Assembly: GCF_029893805.1 (NCBI RefSeq)
Contig: NZ_JARXYP010000002.1
Location: 7,750,001-7,814,000 of the forward strand
Length of the DNA: 64,000 nucleotides
Source of the DNA: Streptomyces sp. SAI-135
Lineage (GTDB): Bacteria; Actinomycetota; Actinomycetes; Streptomycetales; Streptomycetaceae
Direction: 5' to 3'
Below, one piece after another: positions 16,771-25,055 of this stretch (position 1 is the first letter of the stretch; the number at the start of each line of letters is the position of its first letter). A program made the position numbers and the translations under genes. The notes under the pieces are model-generated. The model had not been told where the DNA came from, did no database searches, and saw only the letters and a list, made by a program, of their open reading frames with translations.

Positions 16771-18174
16771 TCAGTACTTCCAGCGGTACGCCGCCGCGAT
16801 CTGCTCGTCGTCCAGGTCGGCCACGCAGTCGCTCTCCCCGAAGCGCACGGCGACCACGGCGTCCGCGAGGACCGGCCCCAGCGCCGCCCGCAGCTGCTCG
16901 TCGGCGCGGAAGGCCCGGACCGCCTGGGACAGGGAGGTCGGCAGCCGGCGTACGCCCAGGGCAGCGGCCCGGTCGGCGGCCAGCAGGGCCGGATCGCCGG
17001 TGATCTCCCGCGGCAGGGGCATGGCCGAGGTCAGCCCGTCGAGTCCGGCGGCGATCAGACCGGTGAGCGCGAGATACGGGTTCGCTGCCAGGTCCACCGG
17101 CTTCAGCTCCAGGTTCGCCGCCCGGTCGGTCAGGCCCGCCGTGCCGGTGACGATCCGGACGGCCGCCTCCCGGGTCTCGCGGCCCCAGGCGGTGAACACC
17201 CCCGCCCACTGGGAGGGCTTCAGACGCAGATAGCTGGCCGGGCTCGGCGCGGTCAGGGCCGCCAGCGCGTGCAGGTGGGCGAGGACACCCGCGACGAACC
17301 ACTCGGCCTCGCGCGTCATGCCGTACCGGCCCTTGCCGCCCGAGTGGAGGTTCACGCCGTCGCGCCAGGCGGACAGATGGAGATGCCCGCCGTTGCCGAC
17401 GCCCTCCGCGAAGACCGCCGGGGAGAAGGAGACCACGAGCCCGTGCCGCTGGGCCACCGCCCGGATCGTCTGCCGCACCAGGACGCTGACGTCGGCCGCC
17501 GCCACCGGGTCCAGGGCACCCGTCGAGATCTCGAACTGCCCGGCGGCGTACTCGGGATGCAACTGCTCCACCTCGACGCCCTGCTCGGCGCAGGCCGCCA
17601 GCACGTCGGCCGCGTAGTCGCTCAGCTCCACCTGCCGGGTGGCGCCGTACGCCGGTCCCGACACGGCGGGCACGAAGTCGCCCTCCGCCGCCGGGCCCCG
17701 GCCCACCGCCCACTCGATCTCGATGCCCGCCTCGAAGGTGATCCCGTGCCGCTCGGCGGCCGCCGTGACGATCCGCCTGAGGACCGTGCGGGAGCAGCCC
17801 GGGTGCCGCTCGCCCTCCTGCGTGATCCGGTCCACCGGCGCCCACGCCCAGCCGGGCTGCGCGGCCAGGGCCACGAGCCGGTCGAGATCGGGGAACAGGC
17901 GCAGATCGCCGTCGGGGGAGCCCAGGGTGTCCGTGGTGACGATGGAGTCGTTCGCCAGGAAGGTGTCGAACACCGGCGACATGCCCACGCCCCAGGCCGC
18001 GGCGGAGGCCAGCCTCGCCGTCGGGATCGTCTTCACCCGGCAGATGCCCGCGGTGTCGACATAGGCGAGCACCACACCGTGCACGCCCTTCGAGGACAGC
18101 TCCTTGCTCAGTGCGGTGGCCCGGTCCACGTCCCCCGGGCGGCCTCCGGGGACGGGGTCGGCAAGGGTGGTCAT
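16771..18174 (-). CDS. Glutamine synthetase-like ligase (gamma-glutamylamide synthetase type)
   Basis: A 467-residue protein of the glutamine synthetase fold. Visible landmarks are FEAGIEIEW (metal-binding Glu pair), GNGGHLHLSAW (equivalent of the GS active-site His), NLELKPVDLAANPYLALTGLI, and an N-terminal beta-grasp domain (KGVHGVVLAYVDTAGICRVKTIP). The adenylylation loop of housekeeping GlnA is not recognisable. Actinobacteria carry several such paralogues that glutamylate amines (polyamines, ethanolamine) instead of ammonia. Pairing with a FluG-like amidohydrolase supports an amine-catabolic role. The ATG at 18174 has a GGAGG 4 bases upstream. Confidence 0.9.
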   Translation of the reverse strand: MTTLADPVPGGRPGDVDRATALSKELSSKGVHGVVLAYVDTAGICRVKTIPTARLASAAAWGVGMSPVFDTFLANDSIVTTDTLGSPDGDLRLFPDLDRLVALAAQPGWAWAPVDRITQEGERHPGCSRTVLRRIVTAAAERHGITFEAGIEIEWAVGRGPAAEGDFVPAVSGPAYGATRQVELSDYAADVLAACAEQGVEVEQLHPEYAAGQFEISTGALDPVAAADVSVLVRQTIRAVAQRHGLVVSFSPAVFAEGVGNGGHLHLSAWRDGVNLHSGGKGRYGMTREAEWFVAGVLAHLHALAALTAPSPASYLRLKPSQWAGVFTAWGRETREAAVRIVTGTAGLTDRAANLELKPVDLAANPYLALTGLIAAGLDGLTSAMPLPREITGDPALLAADRAAALGVRRLPTSLSQAVRAFRADEQLRAALGPVLADAVVAVRFGESDCVADLDDEQIAAAYRWKY

Positions 18175-18212
18175 ACGTCCTCCACGACGGGCTCGGCCGA
18201 ACGGATCCCGCG

Positions 18213-19025
18213 TCAGGGTTTCACGGCCACCGCGCCGTACTGCGGTACGACGGCCGGGGAGTCGGACCCGGCACGCCACCGGGAGCAGGAGACCAGGCCC
18301 GGTTCGAGCAGGTCGAGGCCCTCGAAGAACGTGGCGATGTCCTCGCCGCTGCGGGCCGTGATCGGCGGAGTGGCGTTCTCGTTCCAGAACTTCATGGCCG
18401 GGATCTGGCCCTCGCCGCCGAGCTCGGCGTCGAACGTGGGGTGGGTCAGGGCCAGATGGCTGCCGGCGGGCATCGCGGCCATGATCTCGTGCGCGATCCG
18501 GCGCGCCTCGCCGGTGTCCAGCACGAAGTTGAGGATGCCGAGCATCATCACCGCGACCGGCTTGGTGAAGTCCAGCGTCCGCGCGGCCCGTTCGAGGATG
18601 GCGGCCGGGTCGTGGACATCGGCGTCGATGTAGTCCGTGACGCCCTCGGGGGTGCTGGTCAGCAGGGTGCGGGCGTGGACGAGGACGATCGGGTCGTTGT
18701 CGACGTAGACGATCCGCGCGTCGGGCGCGATGCGCTGGGCGATCTCGTGGGTGTTGTCCACCGTCGGCAGACCGGTGCCGACGTCCAGGAACTGCCGGAT
18801 GCCCTGCTCCTCGGCGAGGAAGCGCACCGAGCGGCCCAGGAACCAGCGGTCCGCGCGGGCGATCTCCCGGATGATCGGGAACATCCCGGCGACATGGTCG
18901 CCGACCCGCTGGTCGACCTCGTAGTGGTCCTTGCCGCCGATCCAGTAGTTCCACACGCGCGCGTTGTGCGCCACACCTGTGTTCAGCCTCGCCGACGCAC
19001 CCGACGGGGTGTGGCTCTCGCTCAC
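18213..19025 (-). CDS. SAM-dependent methyltransferase (DUF574 type)
   Basis: A 270-residue protein with the DUF574/S-adenosyl methyltransferase pattern: RVWNYWIGGKDHYEVDQRVG, FLDVGTGLPTVDN (SAM-binding loop), and RIVYVDNDPIVLVHAR. GTG 19025 is chosen because AAGGAG lies 8 bases upstream; 13 further upstream codons are open but lack a ribosome-binding site. The family is greatly expanded in Streptomyces and has no firm substrate. A paralogue is encoded at 26615-27400. The gene is divergent from the potassium channel. Confidence 0.9.
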   Translation of the reverse strand: MSESHTPSGASARLNTGVAHNARVWNYWIGGKDHYEVDQRVGDHVAGMFPIIREIARADRWFLGRSVRFLAEEQGIRQFLDVGTGLPTVDNTHEIAQRIAPDARIVYVDNDPIVLVHARTLLTSTPEGVTDYIDADVHDPAAILERAARTLDFTKPVAVMMLGILNFVLDTGEARRIAHEIMAAMPAGSHLALTHPTFDAELGGEGQIPAMKFWNENATPPITARSGEDIATFFEGLDLLEPGLVSCSRWRAGSDSPAVVPQYGAVAVKP

Positions 19026-19194
19026 GACTGTGCTCCTTCTCGCCCCTGCGGCCCTTGCCGCCATTGTGCCGTCCGATGATCAGCTTGTCCCGGAAACCGC
19101 GACTCGAACGCCCTGCCCGGGGTGCCGGGCGCCTGCCCGGCGGCGAGACTGGCCCGGTACGCCCGCCCCCGCCCGCGGACTTCGAGGAGTGCGC

Positions 19195-19638
19195 ATGCTG
19201 CCCGGATTCCTCGCCAAGGTCGTCGACCTGATGCTCGGCCGACAGGGACGCCCGCTCCATCTGAAGGCGGCGGGCGGCGCGACCCTCGTCCTCCTCGCGG
19301 TGATGCTCACCGGTTCCTGGGCGGTGGTCGCCGCCGAGGAGGGGGCCCGGGGCGCCGATCTGACCTCGTACCCGAAGGCCCTGTGGTGGTCGGTGGAGAC
19401 GGCGACGACCGTCGGGTACGGCGACTTCTACCCCGTGACCTGGTGGGGCCGGTTCGTCGGCACGGTGGTCATGGTCGTCGGGATCACGACCTACGGCATG
19501 GTCACGGCGGCGCTCGCCACCTGGTTCGTGGCGCGGGAGCACAAGCGGCGACACCCGGTGGGTGCCGAGGCGCTGCATGCCCTGCACGAGCGGTTCGACC
19601 GGCTGGAGGAGCTGGTGGCGGCTGAGAAGAAGGGGTGA
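19195..19638 (+). CDS. Small two-TM potassium channel
   Basis: A 147-residue membrane protein of the KcsA-like type: TM1 around residues 26-46, a pore helix and the selectivity filter TVGYGD at 72-77, TM2 around 84-108, and a short charged cytoplasmic tail (ALHALHERFDRLEELV) that may form a tetramerising coiled coil. GAGGAG lies 8 bases before the ATG. It would conduct K+ across the cytoplasmic membrane as a tetramer. No ligand-binding domain (RCK) is attached. Confidence 0.93.
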   Translation: MLPGFLAKVVDLMLGRQGRPLHLKAAGGATLVLLAVMLTGSWAVVAAEEGARGADLTSYPKALWWSVETATTVGYGDFYPVTWWGRFVGTVVMVVGITTYGMVTAALATWFVAREHKRRHPVGAEALHALHERFDRLEELVAAEKKG

Positions 19639-19674
19639 CCCGGCTTTCCCCTCTTCCCGTGTCGACGGGCCGCG

Positions 19675-19695
19675 CTGTTCAATGGGGCTGCACAC
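19675..19695. promoter_or_regulatory. Candidate XRE-cupin operator, site A
   Basis: A 21-bp element just ahead of the XRE-cupin gene (TGTTCAATGGGGCTGCACAC at 19676-19695 plus one 5' base) matches site B at 20333-20353 in 15 of 21 positions. Both copies keep TGTTCA, CT and ACAC. Position in the regulator's own promoter suggests autoregulation. Confidence 0.45.
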
Positions 19696-19710
19696 GAGAG
19701 GAGGGCGCCC

Positions 19711-20343
19711 GTGGCCCCTGGACCCGTGCCGTCCGTCGGTGCGCGGATCCGGCTGGCGCGTCTGGAGCGTGGACTGGGGCTGCGCGCCCTGGCGCGTGAG
19801 GTCGGTGTCTCCGCGAGCCTGGTCTCCCAGATAGAGACCGGGAAGAGCCAGCCGTCGGTCAGCACCCTGTACGCCATCACCACGGCCCTCGGCATCTCCG
19901 TCGAGTCCCTCTTCGAGGGGCGGGAGACCGCCGCGGCGGTGCACACGGGCCCCGTCCTGCACGCCCTCGCGGCCTTCGCGGCCGACCCGGCGCGACGCAT
20001 GGGCCCCCTGGTCACCCCGGGGGAGCGGGAGGTGCTGGAACTGGACTCCGGCGTCGTGTGGGAACGGCTCGGGCACGTCCCCGGCACGGACGTGGACTTC
20101 CTGCTCGTCACCTACCGGCCCGGCGGCGCCTCCTCCGGTTCGGGCGCTCTGATGCGGCACGCCGGCACCGAGTACGGCTATCTGACCTCCGGCGAACTCG
20201 TCCTCACCCTCGGCTTCGAGGAGCGGGTCCTGCGCCCGGGCGACGCCGTCTGCTTCGAGTCCGCCACCCCCCACCGCTACCGCAACGACGGCGAGGAACC
20301 GGCCGTGGGCGTCTGGTTCGTGGCGAGCCGAAGTGTTCAGTGA
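19711..20343 (+). CDS. XRE-family regulator with cupin domain
   Basis: A 210-residue protein starting at GTG 19711 behind GAGGAGG. The N-terminal HTH (GARIRLARLERGLGLRALAREVGVSASLVSQIETGKSQPS) is of the XRE type. The C-terminal cupin (MRHAGTEYGYLTSGELVLTLGFEE, LRPGDAVCFESATPHRYRN) probably binds a small effector. It lies 52 bases ahead of, and in line with, a six-gene catabolic operon and is its most likely regulator. A repeated element in both the regulator promoter and the operon promoter supports this. Confidence 0.9.
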   Translation: MAPGPVPSVGARIRLARLERGLGLRALAREVGVSASLVSQIETGKSQPSVSTLYAITTALGISVESLFEGRETAAAVHTGPVLHALAAFAADPARRMGPLVTPGEREVLELDSGVVWERLGHVPGTDVDFLLVTYRPGGASSGSGALMRHAGTEYGYLTSGELVLTLGFEERVLRPGDAVCFESATPHRYRNDGEEPAVGVWFVASRSVQ

Positions 20344-20353
20344 CGCTTGACAC
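20333..20353. promoter_or_regulatory. Candidate XRE-cupin operator, site B, with -35-like box
   Basis: A second copy of the element (TGTTCAGTGACGCTTGACAC at 20334-20353 plus one 5' base). It overlaps the end of the regulator gene and lies 43 bases ahead of the M24 gene start. It contains TTGACA, a good -35 box, and has GTGT...ACAC ends that form a dyad. A repressor bound here would block the operon promoter. Confidence 0.45.
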
Positions 20354-20395
20354 TCCCCGGGGACGGTCGTTGACTCGATGGTGGGGGTGGTCGCG

Positions 20396-21754
20396 ATGGC
20401 GATCCGCACATACGGCCCCAATGCCGTCGACTGGGAAGAGCGCGTCGACCTGGACCGGCTGCGCCGGCAGCGCCTGGCCCGGCTCCACGACACGCTGAAC
20501 CGCTCCGAGCTGGGCGCCGTGCTCAGCTTCGACTTCGCCAACATCCGCTACATGACCGCCACGCACATCGGCACCTGGGCGATGGACAAGCTGATCCGCT
20601 TCGCCCTGCTGGTCCGCGGCGGCGAACCGGTCGTCTGGGACTTCGGCTCCGCGGCCCGCCACCACCAGCTCCACAACCCGTGGCTCGACTACAGCGACGG
20701 CAAGGGGGGCCCGCCCACCGGGGCCCGCGCCGGCATCTCCACCCTGCGCGGCGCCTTCCACCCGGACGCCGGCATCGCCGAGGACGTCGCCGCGAAGATC
20801 GCCACCGAGCTCCGCGCCCACGGCCTCGCCGGGGAACCGCTCGGCGTCGACGTCGCCGAGATGCCCGTCCTGGCCGCCCTGCGCGCCGAGGGCATCGACG
20901 TCGTCGACGGCCAGCAGGTCTTCCTGGAGGCCCGCCGCATCAAGACCGGCGACGAGATCTCCCTGCTCGCCCAGGCCTGCGCGATGGTCGACGCGGCCTA
21001 CGAGGAGCTCTACGCCCACCTGCGCCCGGGAGTCCGCGAGAACGAGTGCGTGGGACTGGTCAGCAAGGTGCTCTACGACCTCGGCAGCGAGTACGTCGAA
21101 GGCGTCAACGCCATCTCCGGGGAGCGCTGTTCACCCCACCCGCACGTCTACAGCGACCGCCTGATCCGCCCCGGGGACCCCGCGTTCTTCGACATCCTGC
21201 ACAGCCACCTCGGCTACCGCACCTGCTACTACCGCACCTTCGCCGTAGGCAGCGCCTCCCGGGCGCAGCGGGACGCCTACGTCCGCTGCCGGGAGTACAT
21301 GGACCGGGCCATCGCCCTCGTCCGGCCGGGCGCCACCACCGCCGACATCGTCCAGGTGTGGCCGCGCGCCGAGGAGTTCGGCTTCCCCGACGAGACCGCC
21401 GCGTTCGCCCTCCAGTACGGCCACGGCGTGGGGCTGTCCATCTGGGAGAAGCCCATCTTCAGCCGTCTGGTCTCCCTCGACCACCCCGAAGTCCTCGAAG
21501 AGGGGATGGTGTTCGCGCTGGAGACCTACTGGCCCGCCGCCGACGGCTGGTCCGCCGCCCGGATCGAGGAGGAACTGGTCGTCACCGCCGACGGCTGCGA
21601 GGTCATCACCAGGTTCCCGGCCGAGGAGCTCCTGGTCGCGGGCCGCAAGTACTGGACGGTGGGCGGCGAACTCGACACCGCCCGCGAGTCGCAGTCCCAC
21701 CTGAACACGGGGACCGCGGACGGGCACCGGGGGAGCGGCGATGGACACCGCTGA
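20396..21754 (+). CDS. M24-fold (creatinase/aminopeptidase-like) enzyme, DddP/ectoine-hydrolase-like
   Basis: A 452-residue pita-bread-fold protein. The creatinase-type N domain (VLSFDFANIRYMTATHIGTWA) is followed by the catalytic domain with EGVNAISGERCSPHPHVYSD, RPGDPAFFDILHSHLGYRTC, FGHG-type loop YGHGVGLSIWEKP, FALETYWPA and RIEEELVVTADGC. From memory, the ERCSPHPH and GYRTCYYRTF regions are most like DddP-type DMSP lyases and related non-peptidase M24 enzymes. The usual second Asp of the metal pair is replaced (Thr/Cys there), so peptidase activity is doubtful. The ATG at 20396 is preferred because GGGGGTGG precedes it. The 3' end overlaps the E1 alpha gene by 14 bases. Confidence 0.8.
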   Translation: MAIRTYGPNAVDWEERVDLDRLRRQRLARLHDTLNRSELGAVLSFDFANIRYMTATHIGTWAMDKLIRFALLVRGGEPVVWDFGSAARHHQLHNPWLDYSDGKGGPPTGARAGISTLRGAFHPDAGIAEDVAAKIATELRAHGLAGEPLGVDVAEMPVLAALRAEGIDVVDGQQVFLEARRIKTGDEISLLAQACAMVDAAYEELYAHLRPGVRENECVGLVSKVLYDLGSEYVEGVNAISGERCSPHPHVYSDRLIRPGDPAFFDILHSHLGYRTCYYRTFAVGSASRAQRDAYVRCREYMDRAIALVRPGATTADIVQVWPRAEEFGFPDETAAFALQYGHGVGLSIWEKPIFSRLVSLDHPEVLEEGMVFALETYWPAADGWSAARIEEELVVTADGCEVITRFPAEELLVAGRKYWTVGGELDTARESQSHLNTGTADGHRGSGDGHR

Positions 21755-22718
21755 ACTCCTCGCCCTCTACGAGCAGATGGCCCTCATCCGCCGTACCGAG
21801 AAGGCCGCCCACGACCTGTTCCTCCAGGGCCTCGTCAAGGGCACCACGCACCTCGCCGCCGGCCACGAGGCCATCGCCGTCGGCGCGGGCGCCGCCCTGC
21901 GCGACGACGACTACGTCTTCGCCACCTACCGCGGCCACCACCACGCCCTGGCCCGGGGCGCCACCCCCGAGGAGTGCCTCGCCGAACTCATGCAACGGGC
22001 AACGGGGTTGTGCCGGGCCAAGGGCGGCTCGATGCACCTCACCAAGGCGGCCGTGAACATGCTCGGCTCCTACGCCATCGTCGGCGCCCACCTCCCCATG
22101 GCGGTCGGCGCCGCCTGGTCGGCGAGGCTGCGCGGCACCGGACAGCTCGCGGTCGCCTTCTTCGGGGACGGCGCCACCAACATCGGCGCCTTCCACGAGG
22201 CGTTGAACCTGGCCGCCGTGTGGAAGCTGCCCGTGCTGTTCGTCTGCGAGAACAACCTGTACATGGAGTACACGCCGATCGCCGACGTCACCGCGGTGCC
22301 CCGGCCCGCCGCCGACCGGGCGTCTGCGTACGGCATCCCCGGCGAGGCCGTCGACGGCAACGACGTCGTCCTGGTCCAGGAGGCGGTGGCGCGGCTGGCG
22401 CGACGGGCCCGGGCCGGGGACGGGCCCGCCGTGCTGGAGGCGGAGACCTACCGGCACTTCGGGCACTCCCGGACCGACCCGGCGGCCTACCGCCCGGCCG
22501 AGGAGGTCGAACGCTGGCTCAAGCACGACCCGTTGGACCTCGCACGGGGACGCCTGGTGGAGGCCGGGGTGCCCGAGGAGCGGCTCACCGAGGCCGACGA
22601 GCGGGCGCGTGACGTCGTACAGCAGGCCGTCGACGCGGCGAAGAACGCGCCGGCGCCCGATCCGCGCGAGGCGTTCACCGATGTGTGGGCCGACGGAGGT
22701 GCCGCATGGCGGACGTGA
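21741..22718 (+). CDS. TPP-dependent dehydrogenase E1 component, alpha subunit
   Basis: A 325-residue E1 alpha of the acetoin/pyruvate/branched-chain 2-oxoacid dehydrogenase type. The thiamine diphosphate motif is complete: GDGATNIGAFHEALNLAAVW followed by LPVLFVCENN. RGHHHALARG and GGSMHLTKAAVNMLGSYAIVG are also typical. It starts within the end of the M24 gene and overlaps the beta-subunit gene by 13 bases, so all three are coupled. The pair would decarboxylate a 2-oxoacid or cleave an acyloin. No E2 (lipoyl acyltransferase) or E3 gene lies in this operon. Confidence 0.93.
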   Translation: MDTAELLALYEQMALIRRTEKAAHDLFLQGLVKGTTHLAAGHEAIAVGAGAALRDDDYVFATYRGHHHALARGATPEECLAELMQRATGLCRAKGGSMHLTKAAVNMLGSYAIVGAHLPMAVGAAWSARLRGTGQLAVAFFGDGATNIGAFHEALNLAAVWKLPVLFVCENNLYMEYTPIADVTAVPRPAADRASAYGIPGEAVDGNDVVLVQEAVARLARRARAGDGPAVLEAETYRHFGHSRTDPAAYRPAEEVERWLKHDPLDLARGRLVEAGVPEERLTEADERARDVVQQAVDAAKNAPAPDPREAFTDVWADGGAAWRT

Positions 22719-23686
22719 TCACCTACCGCGAGGCCGTCGCCGAGGGCATCGCCCGGGAGATGCGGCGCGACGCGTCGGTCGTCTGCCTGGGGGAGGACAT
22801 CGGCGCGGCGGGCGGGGTGTTCAAGACCACCGCCGGGCTGCACGAGGAGTTCGGGCCGGAGCGGGTGTGGGACACGCCGATCTCCGAACAGGCCATCGTG
22901 GGAGCGGCCATGGGAGCCGCGATGACCGGGATGCGGCCCGTCGCGGAGATCATGTTCTCGGACTTCCTGGCCTGTTGCTGGGACTACCTCGCCAACGAGA
23001 TCCCCAAGGTGCGGTACATGACGGGCGGTCAGGTCACCGTGCCCCTCGTCGTGCGCACCGCCAACGGCGGCGGGCTCGGCTTCGGCGCCCAGCACTCGCA
23101 GGCCACCGAGAACTGGGCGCTGACCGTGCCCGGGCTGAAGATCGCGGCACCCTCCACCCCCGCCGACGTCGTCGGGATGATGGCGGCCGCGATCCGCAGC
23201 GACGACCCGGTGGTGTTCTTCGAGCACAAGGGGCTGCTCGCGAGCAAGGGAGCGCCCCCGCCGCCGGACCACGTCGTCGCACTGGGCCGGGCCGCCGTCG
23301 TGCGCGAGGGGGCCGACGTGACCCTGGTCGCGCTCGCCTCGATGGTGCCGGTCGCGCTCACGGCCGCGGAGCGGCTCGCCGAGGAGGGCATCGGCACCGA
23401 GGTCGTCGACCTGCGCTCCCTCGTGCCGCTCGACACGGCCACCGTCCTCGCCTCGCTCGGCCGGACCTCCCGGCTGGTGGTCGTCGAGGAGAACCCGTAC
23501 CAGGGCGGCTGGGGCGCGACCCTGGTCTCCGTCGTGGCCGACGAGGGGTTCGGACTGCTGGACGCACCGGTGCGGCGGGTGGCGGGGGAGTGCGTGCCGC
23601 TGCCCTTCGCGGACGCCCTGGAGGAACAGGTCATCCCCACCGTCGACAAGGTCGTGGCGGCCGTCAGGAGCCTCGCCGCGTACTGA
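22706..23686 (+). CDS. TPP-dependent dehydrogenase E1 component, beta subunit
   Basis: A 326-residue transketolase-like E1 beta. Features: VCLGEDIGAAGGVFKTTAGL at the N terminus, DTPISEQAIVGAAMGAAMTG, the pyrimidine-domain segment GGGLGFGAQHSQATENWALT, and the C-terminal transketolase domain with LVVVEENPYQGGWGA. GGAGG lies 7 bases before ATG 22706. With the alpha subunit it forms an alpha2beta2 enzyme whose acyl acceptor is not encoded nearby. Confidence 0.93.
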   Translation: MADVITYREAVAEGIAREMRRDASVVCLGEDIGAAGGVFKTTAGLHEEFGPERVWDTPISEQAIVGAAMGAAMTGMRPVAEIMFSDFLACCWDYLANEIPKVRYMTGGQVTVPLVVRTANGGGLGFGAQHSQATENWALTVPGLKIAAPSTPADVVGMMAAAIRSDDPVVFFEHKGLLASKGAPPPPDHVVALGRAAVVREGADVTLVALASMVPVALTAAERLAEEGIGTEVVDLRSLVPLDTATVLASLGRTSRLVVVEENPYQGGWGATLVSVVADEGFGLLDAPVRRVAGECVPLPFADALEEQVIPTVDKVVAAVRSLAAY

Positions 23687-23708
23687 ACACCCCCTAGGAG
23701 GAAGCGCG

Positions 23709-25055
23709 ATGACCCATCGGACACTCCTTCGAGCCGGACACGTGCTCTCCATGGACCCCGGCATCGGGGACCTGCCGAGGGGGGACGTCCTCATCGAGGA
23801 CGGGTGGATCGCGGCCGTGGACCGCGAGATCAGCGCGGACGCGGAAGTCCTCGACATGACCGGCCGCATCGTGATCCCCGGTTTCGTCGACACCCACCGC
23901 CACACCTGGGAGGCCTCGATCCGCAACGTGGCGCCCGACGCCACCCTCGACGACTACTTCGTCGACATCCTCGACACCTTCGCCCCCCTCTACACCCCCG
24001 AGGACGTCTACGCGGCCAACCTCGCGGGCGCCCTGGAGTGCCTCAACGCCGGCATCACCACGCTCGTCGACTGGTCCCACATCAACAACACCCCCGAGCA
24101 CCCCGACGCGGCGATCCGGGCCCTGCGGGAGACCGGCATCCGCGCCCAGTACGCCTACGGCAGCGCCAACACCTCCCTGGCCGACTACTGGTTCGAGAGC
24201 AAGATCGCGATCCCCGGCGACGACGTACGCAGGATCCGCACCGAGTACTTCTCCTCCGACGCCGGACTGCTCACCCTGGCCCTCGCCACCCGCGGCCCCG
24301 GTTTCTGCGTGGGCGACGTCGTCACCTCCGAGTGGGCCCTCGCCCGCGAGCTGGGCATCCCGATCACCGTGCACGTGGCCATGGGGCGCCTCGCCGGCCG
24401 CTTCGGCATGGTCAAGCAGCTCCACGACCTCGGACTGCTCGGCCCCGACACCACCTACATCCACTGCTGCTACTTCAGCGAGGAGGAGTGGCGGCTGGTC
24501 GCCGACAGCGGCGGTACGGTCTCCATCGCGCCGCAGGTCGAGACGCAGATGGGGCACGGCTGGCCGCCGGTGATGAAGGCGATCGAGCACGGCCTGCGCC
24601 CCTCGCTCAGCATCGACGTCGTCACCACCGTGCCCGGGGACATGTTCACCCAGATCCGCGCGGCCTTCGGCGCCGAGCGCGCCCGCGTCAACGCGGACAG
24701 CTGGCAGGCCGACGTCCCGGTCCCCGACACCATGCTGACGGCACGTCAGATGCTGGAGATCGCCACCCGCAACGGTGCCCACGTGGCCGGTCTGGAGGAC
24801 CGCACCGGATCCCTCACCCCCGGAAAGCGCGCGGACGTCGTCGCGATCGACGCGACCGCCCTGAACGTGGCCCCCGTGCACGACGCGGCCGCCGCCGTGG
24901 CCCTGAGCGCCGACGTGTCCAACGTGGAGACCGTCATCGTCGACGGCGTCGTCCGCAAGCGCGACGGCAGGCTCACGGCCGACGTGGCGCGTGCCCGGCG
25001 CCTGGTCGAGGAGTCCCGCGACCGGCTGCTGGCCGCGAAGGAGGCCCGGGCGTGA
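23709..25055 (+). CDS. Amidohydrolase (TrzN/SsnA/guanine-deaminase-like)
   Basis: A 448-residue metal-dependent hydrolase of the cyclic-amidine/aminohydrolase branch. The metal ligands are visible: His63 and His65 in DTHRHTWE, His222 in ITVHVAMG, His252 in YIHCCYFS and Asp303 in SIDVVTT. The C-terminal GSLTPGKRADVVAID is the usual beta-sandwich return. TAGGAGGAAG precedes the ATG. The family deaminates or dechlorinates nitrogen heterocycles such as 8-oxoguanine, S-adenosylhomocysteine or triazines. In this operon it points to a nitrogen-containing substrate, but which is unknown. Confidence 0.9.
   Translation: MTHRTLLRAGHVLSMDPGIGDLPRGDVLIEDGWIAAVDREISADAEVLDMTGRIVIPGFVDTHRHTWEASIRNVAPDATLDDYFVDILDTFAPLYTPEDVYAANLAGALECLNAGITTLVDWSHINNTPEHPDAAIRALRETGIRAQYAYGSANTSLADYWFESKIAIPGDDVRRIRTEYFSSDAGLLTLALATRGPGFCVGDVVTSEWALARELGIPITVHVAMGRLAGRFGMVKQLHDLGLLGPDTTYIHCCYFSEEEWRLVADSGGTVSIAPQVETQMGHGWPPVMKAIEHGLRPSLSIDVVTTVPGDMFTQIRAAFGAERARVNADSWQADVPVPDTMLTARQMLEIATRNGAHVAGLEDRTGSLTPGKRADVVAIDATALNVAPVHDAAAAVALSADVSNVETVIVDGVVRKRDGRLTADVARARRLVEESRDRLLAAKEARA

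Noticed and set aside
16771..20544. 1257-residue minus-strand frame that continues upstream of the GS-like gene
   Set aside because: The extra part crosses the methyltransferase, K+ channel and XRE genes and is low-complexity. The real start has a good ribosome-binding site at 18174.
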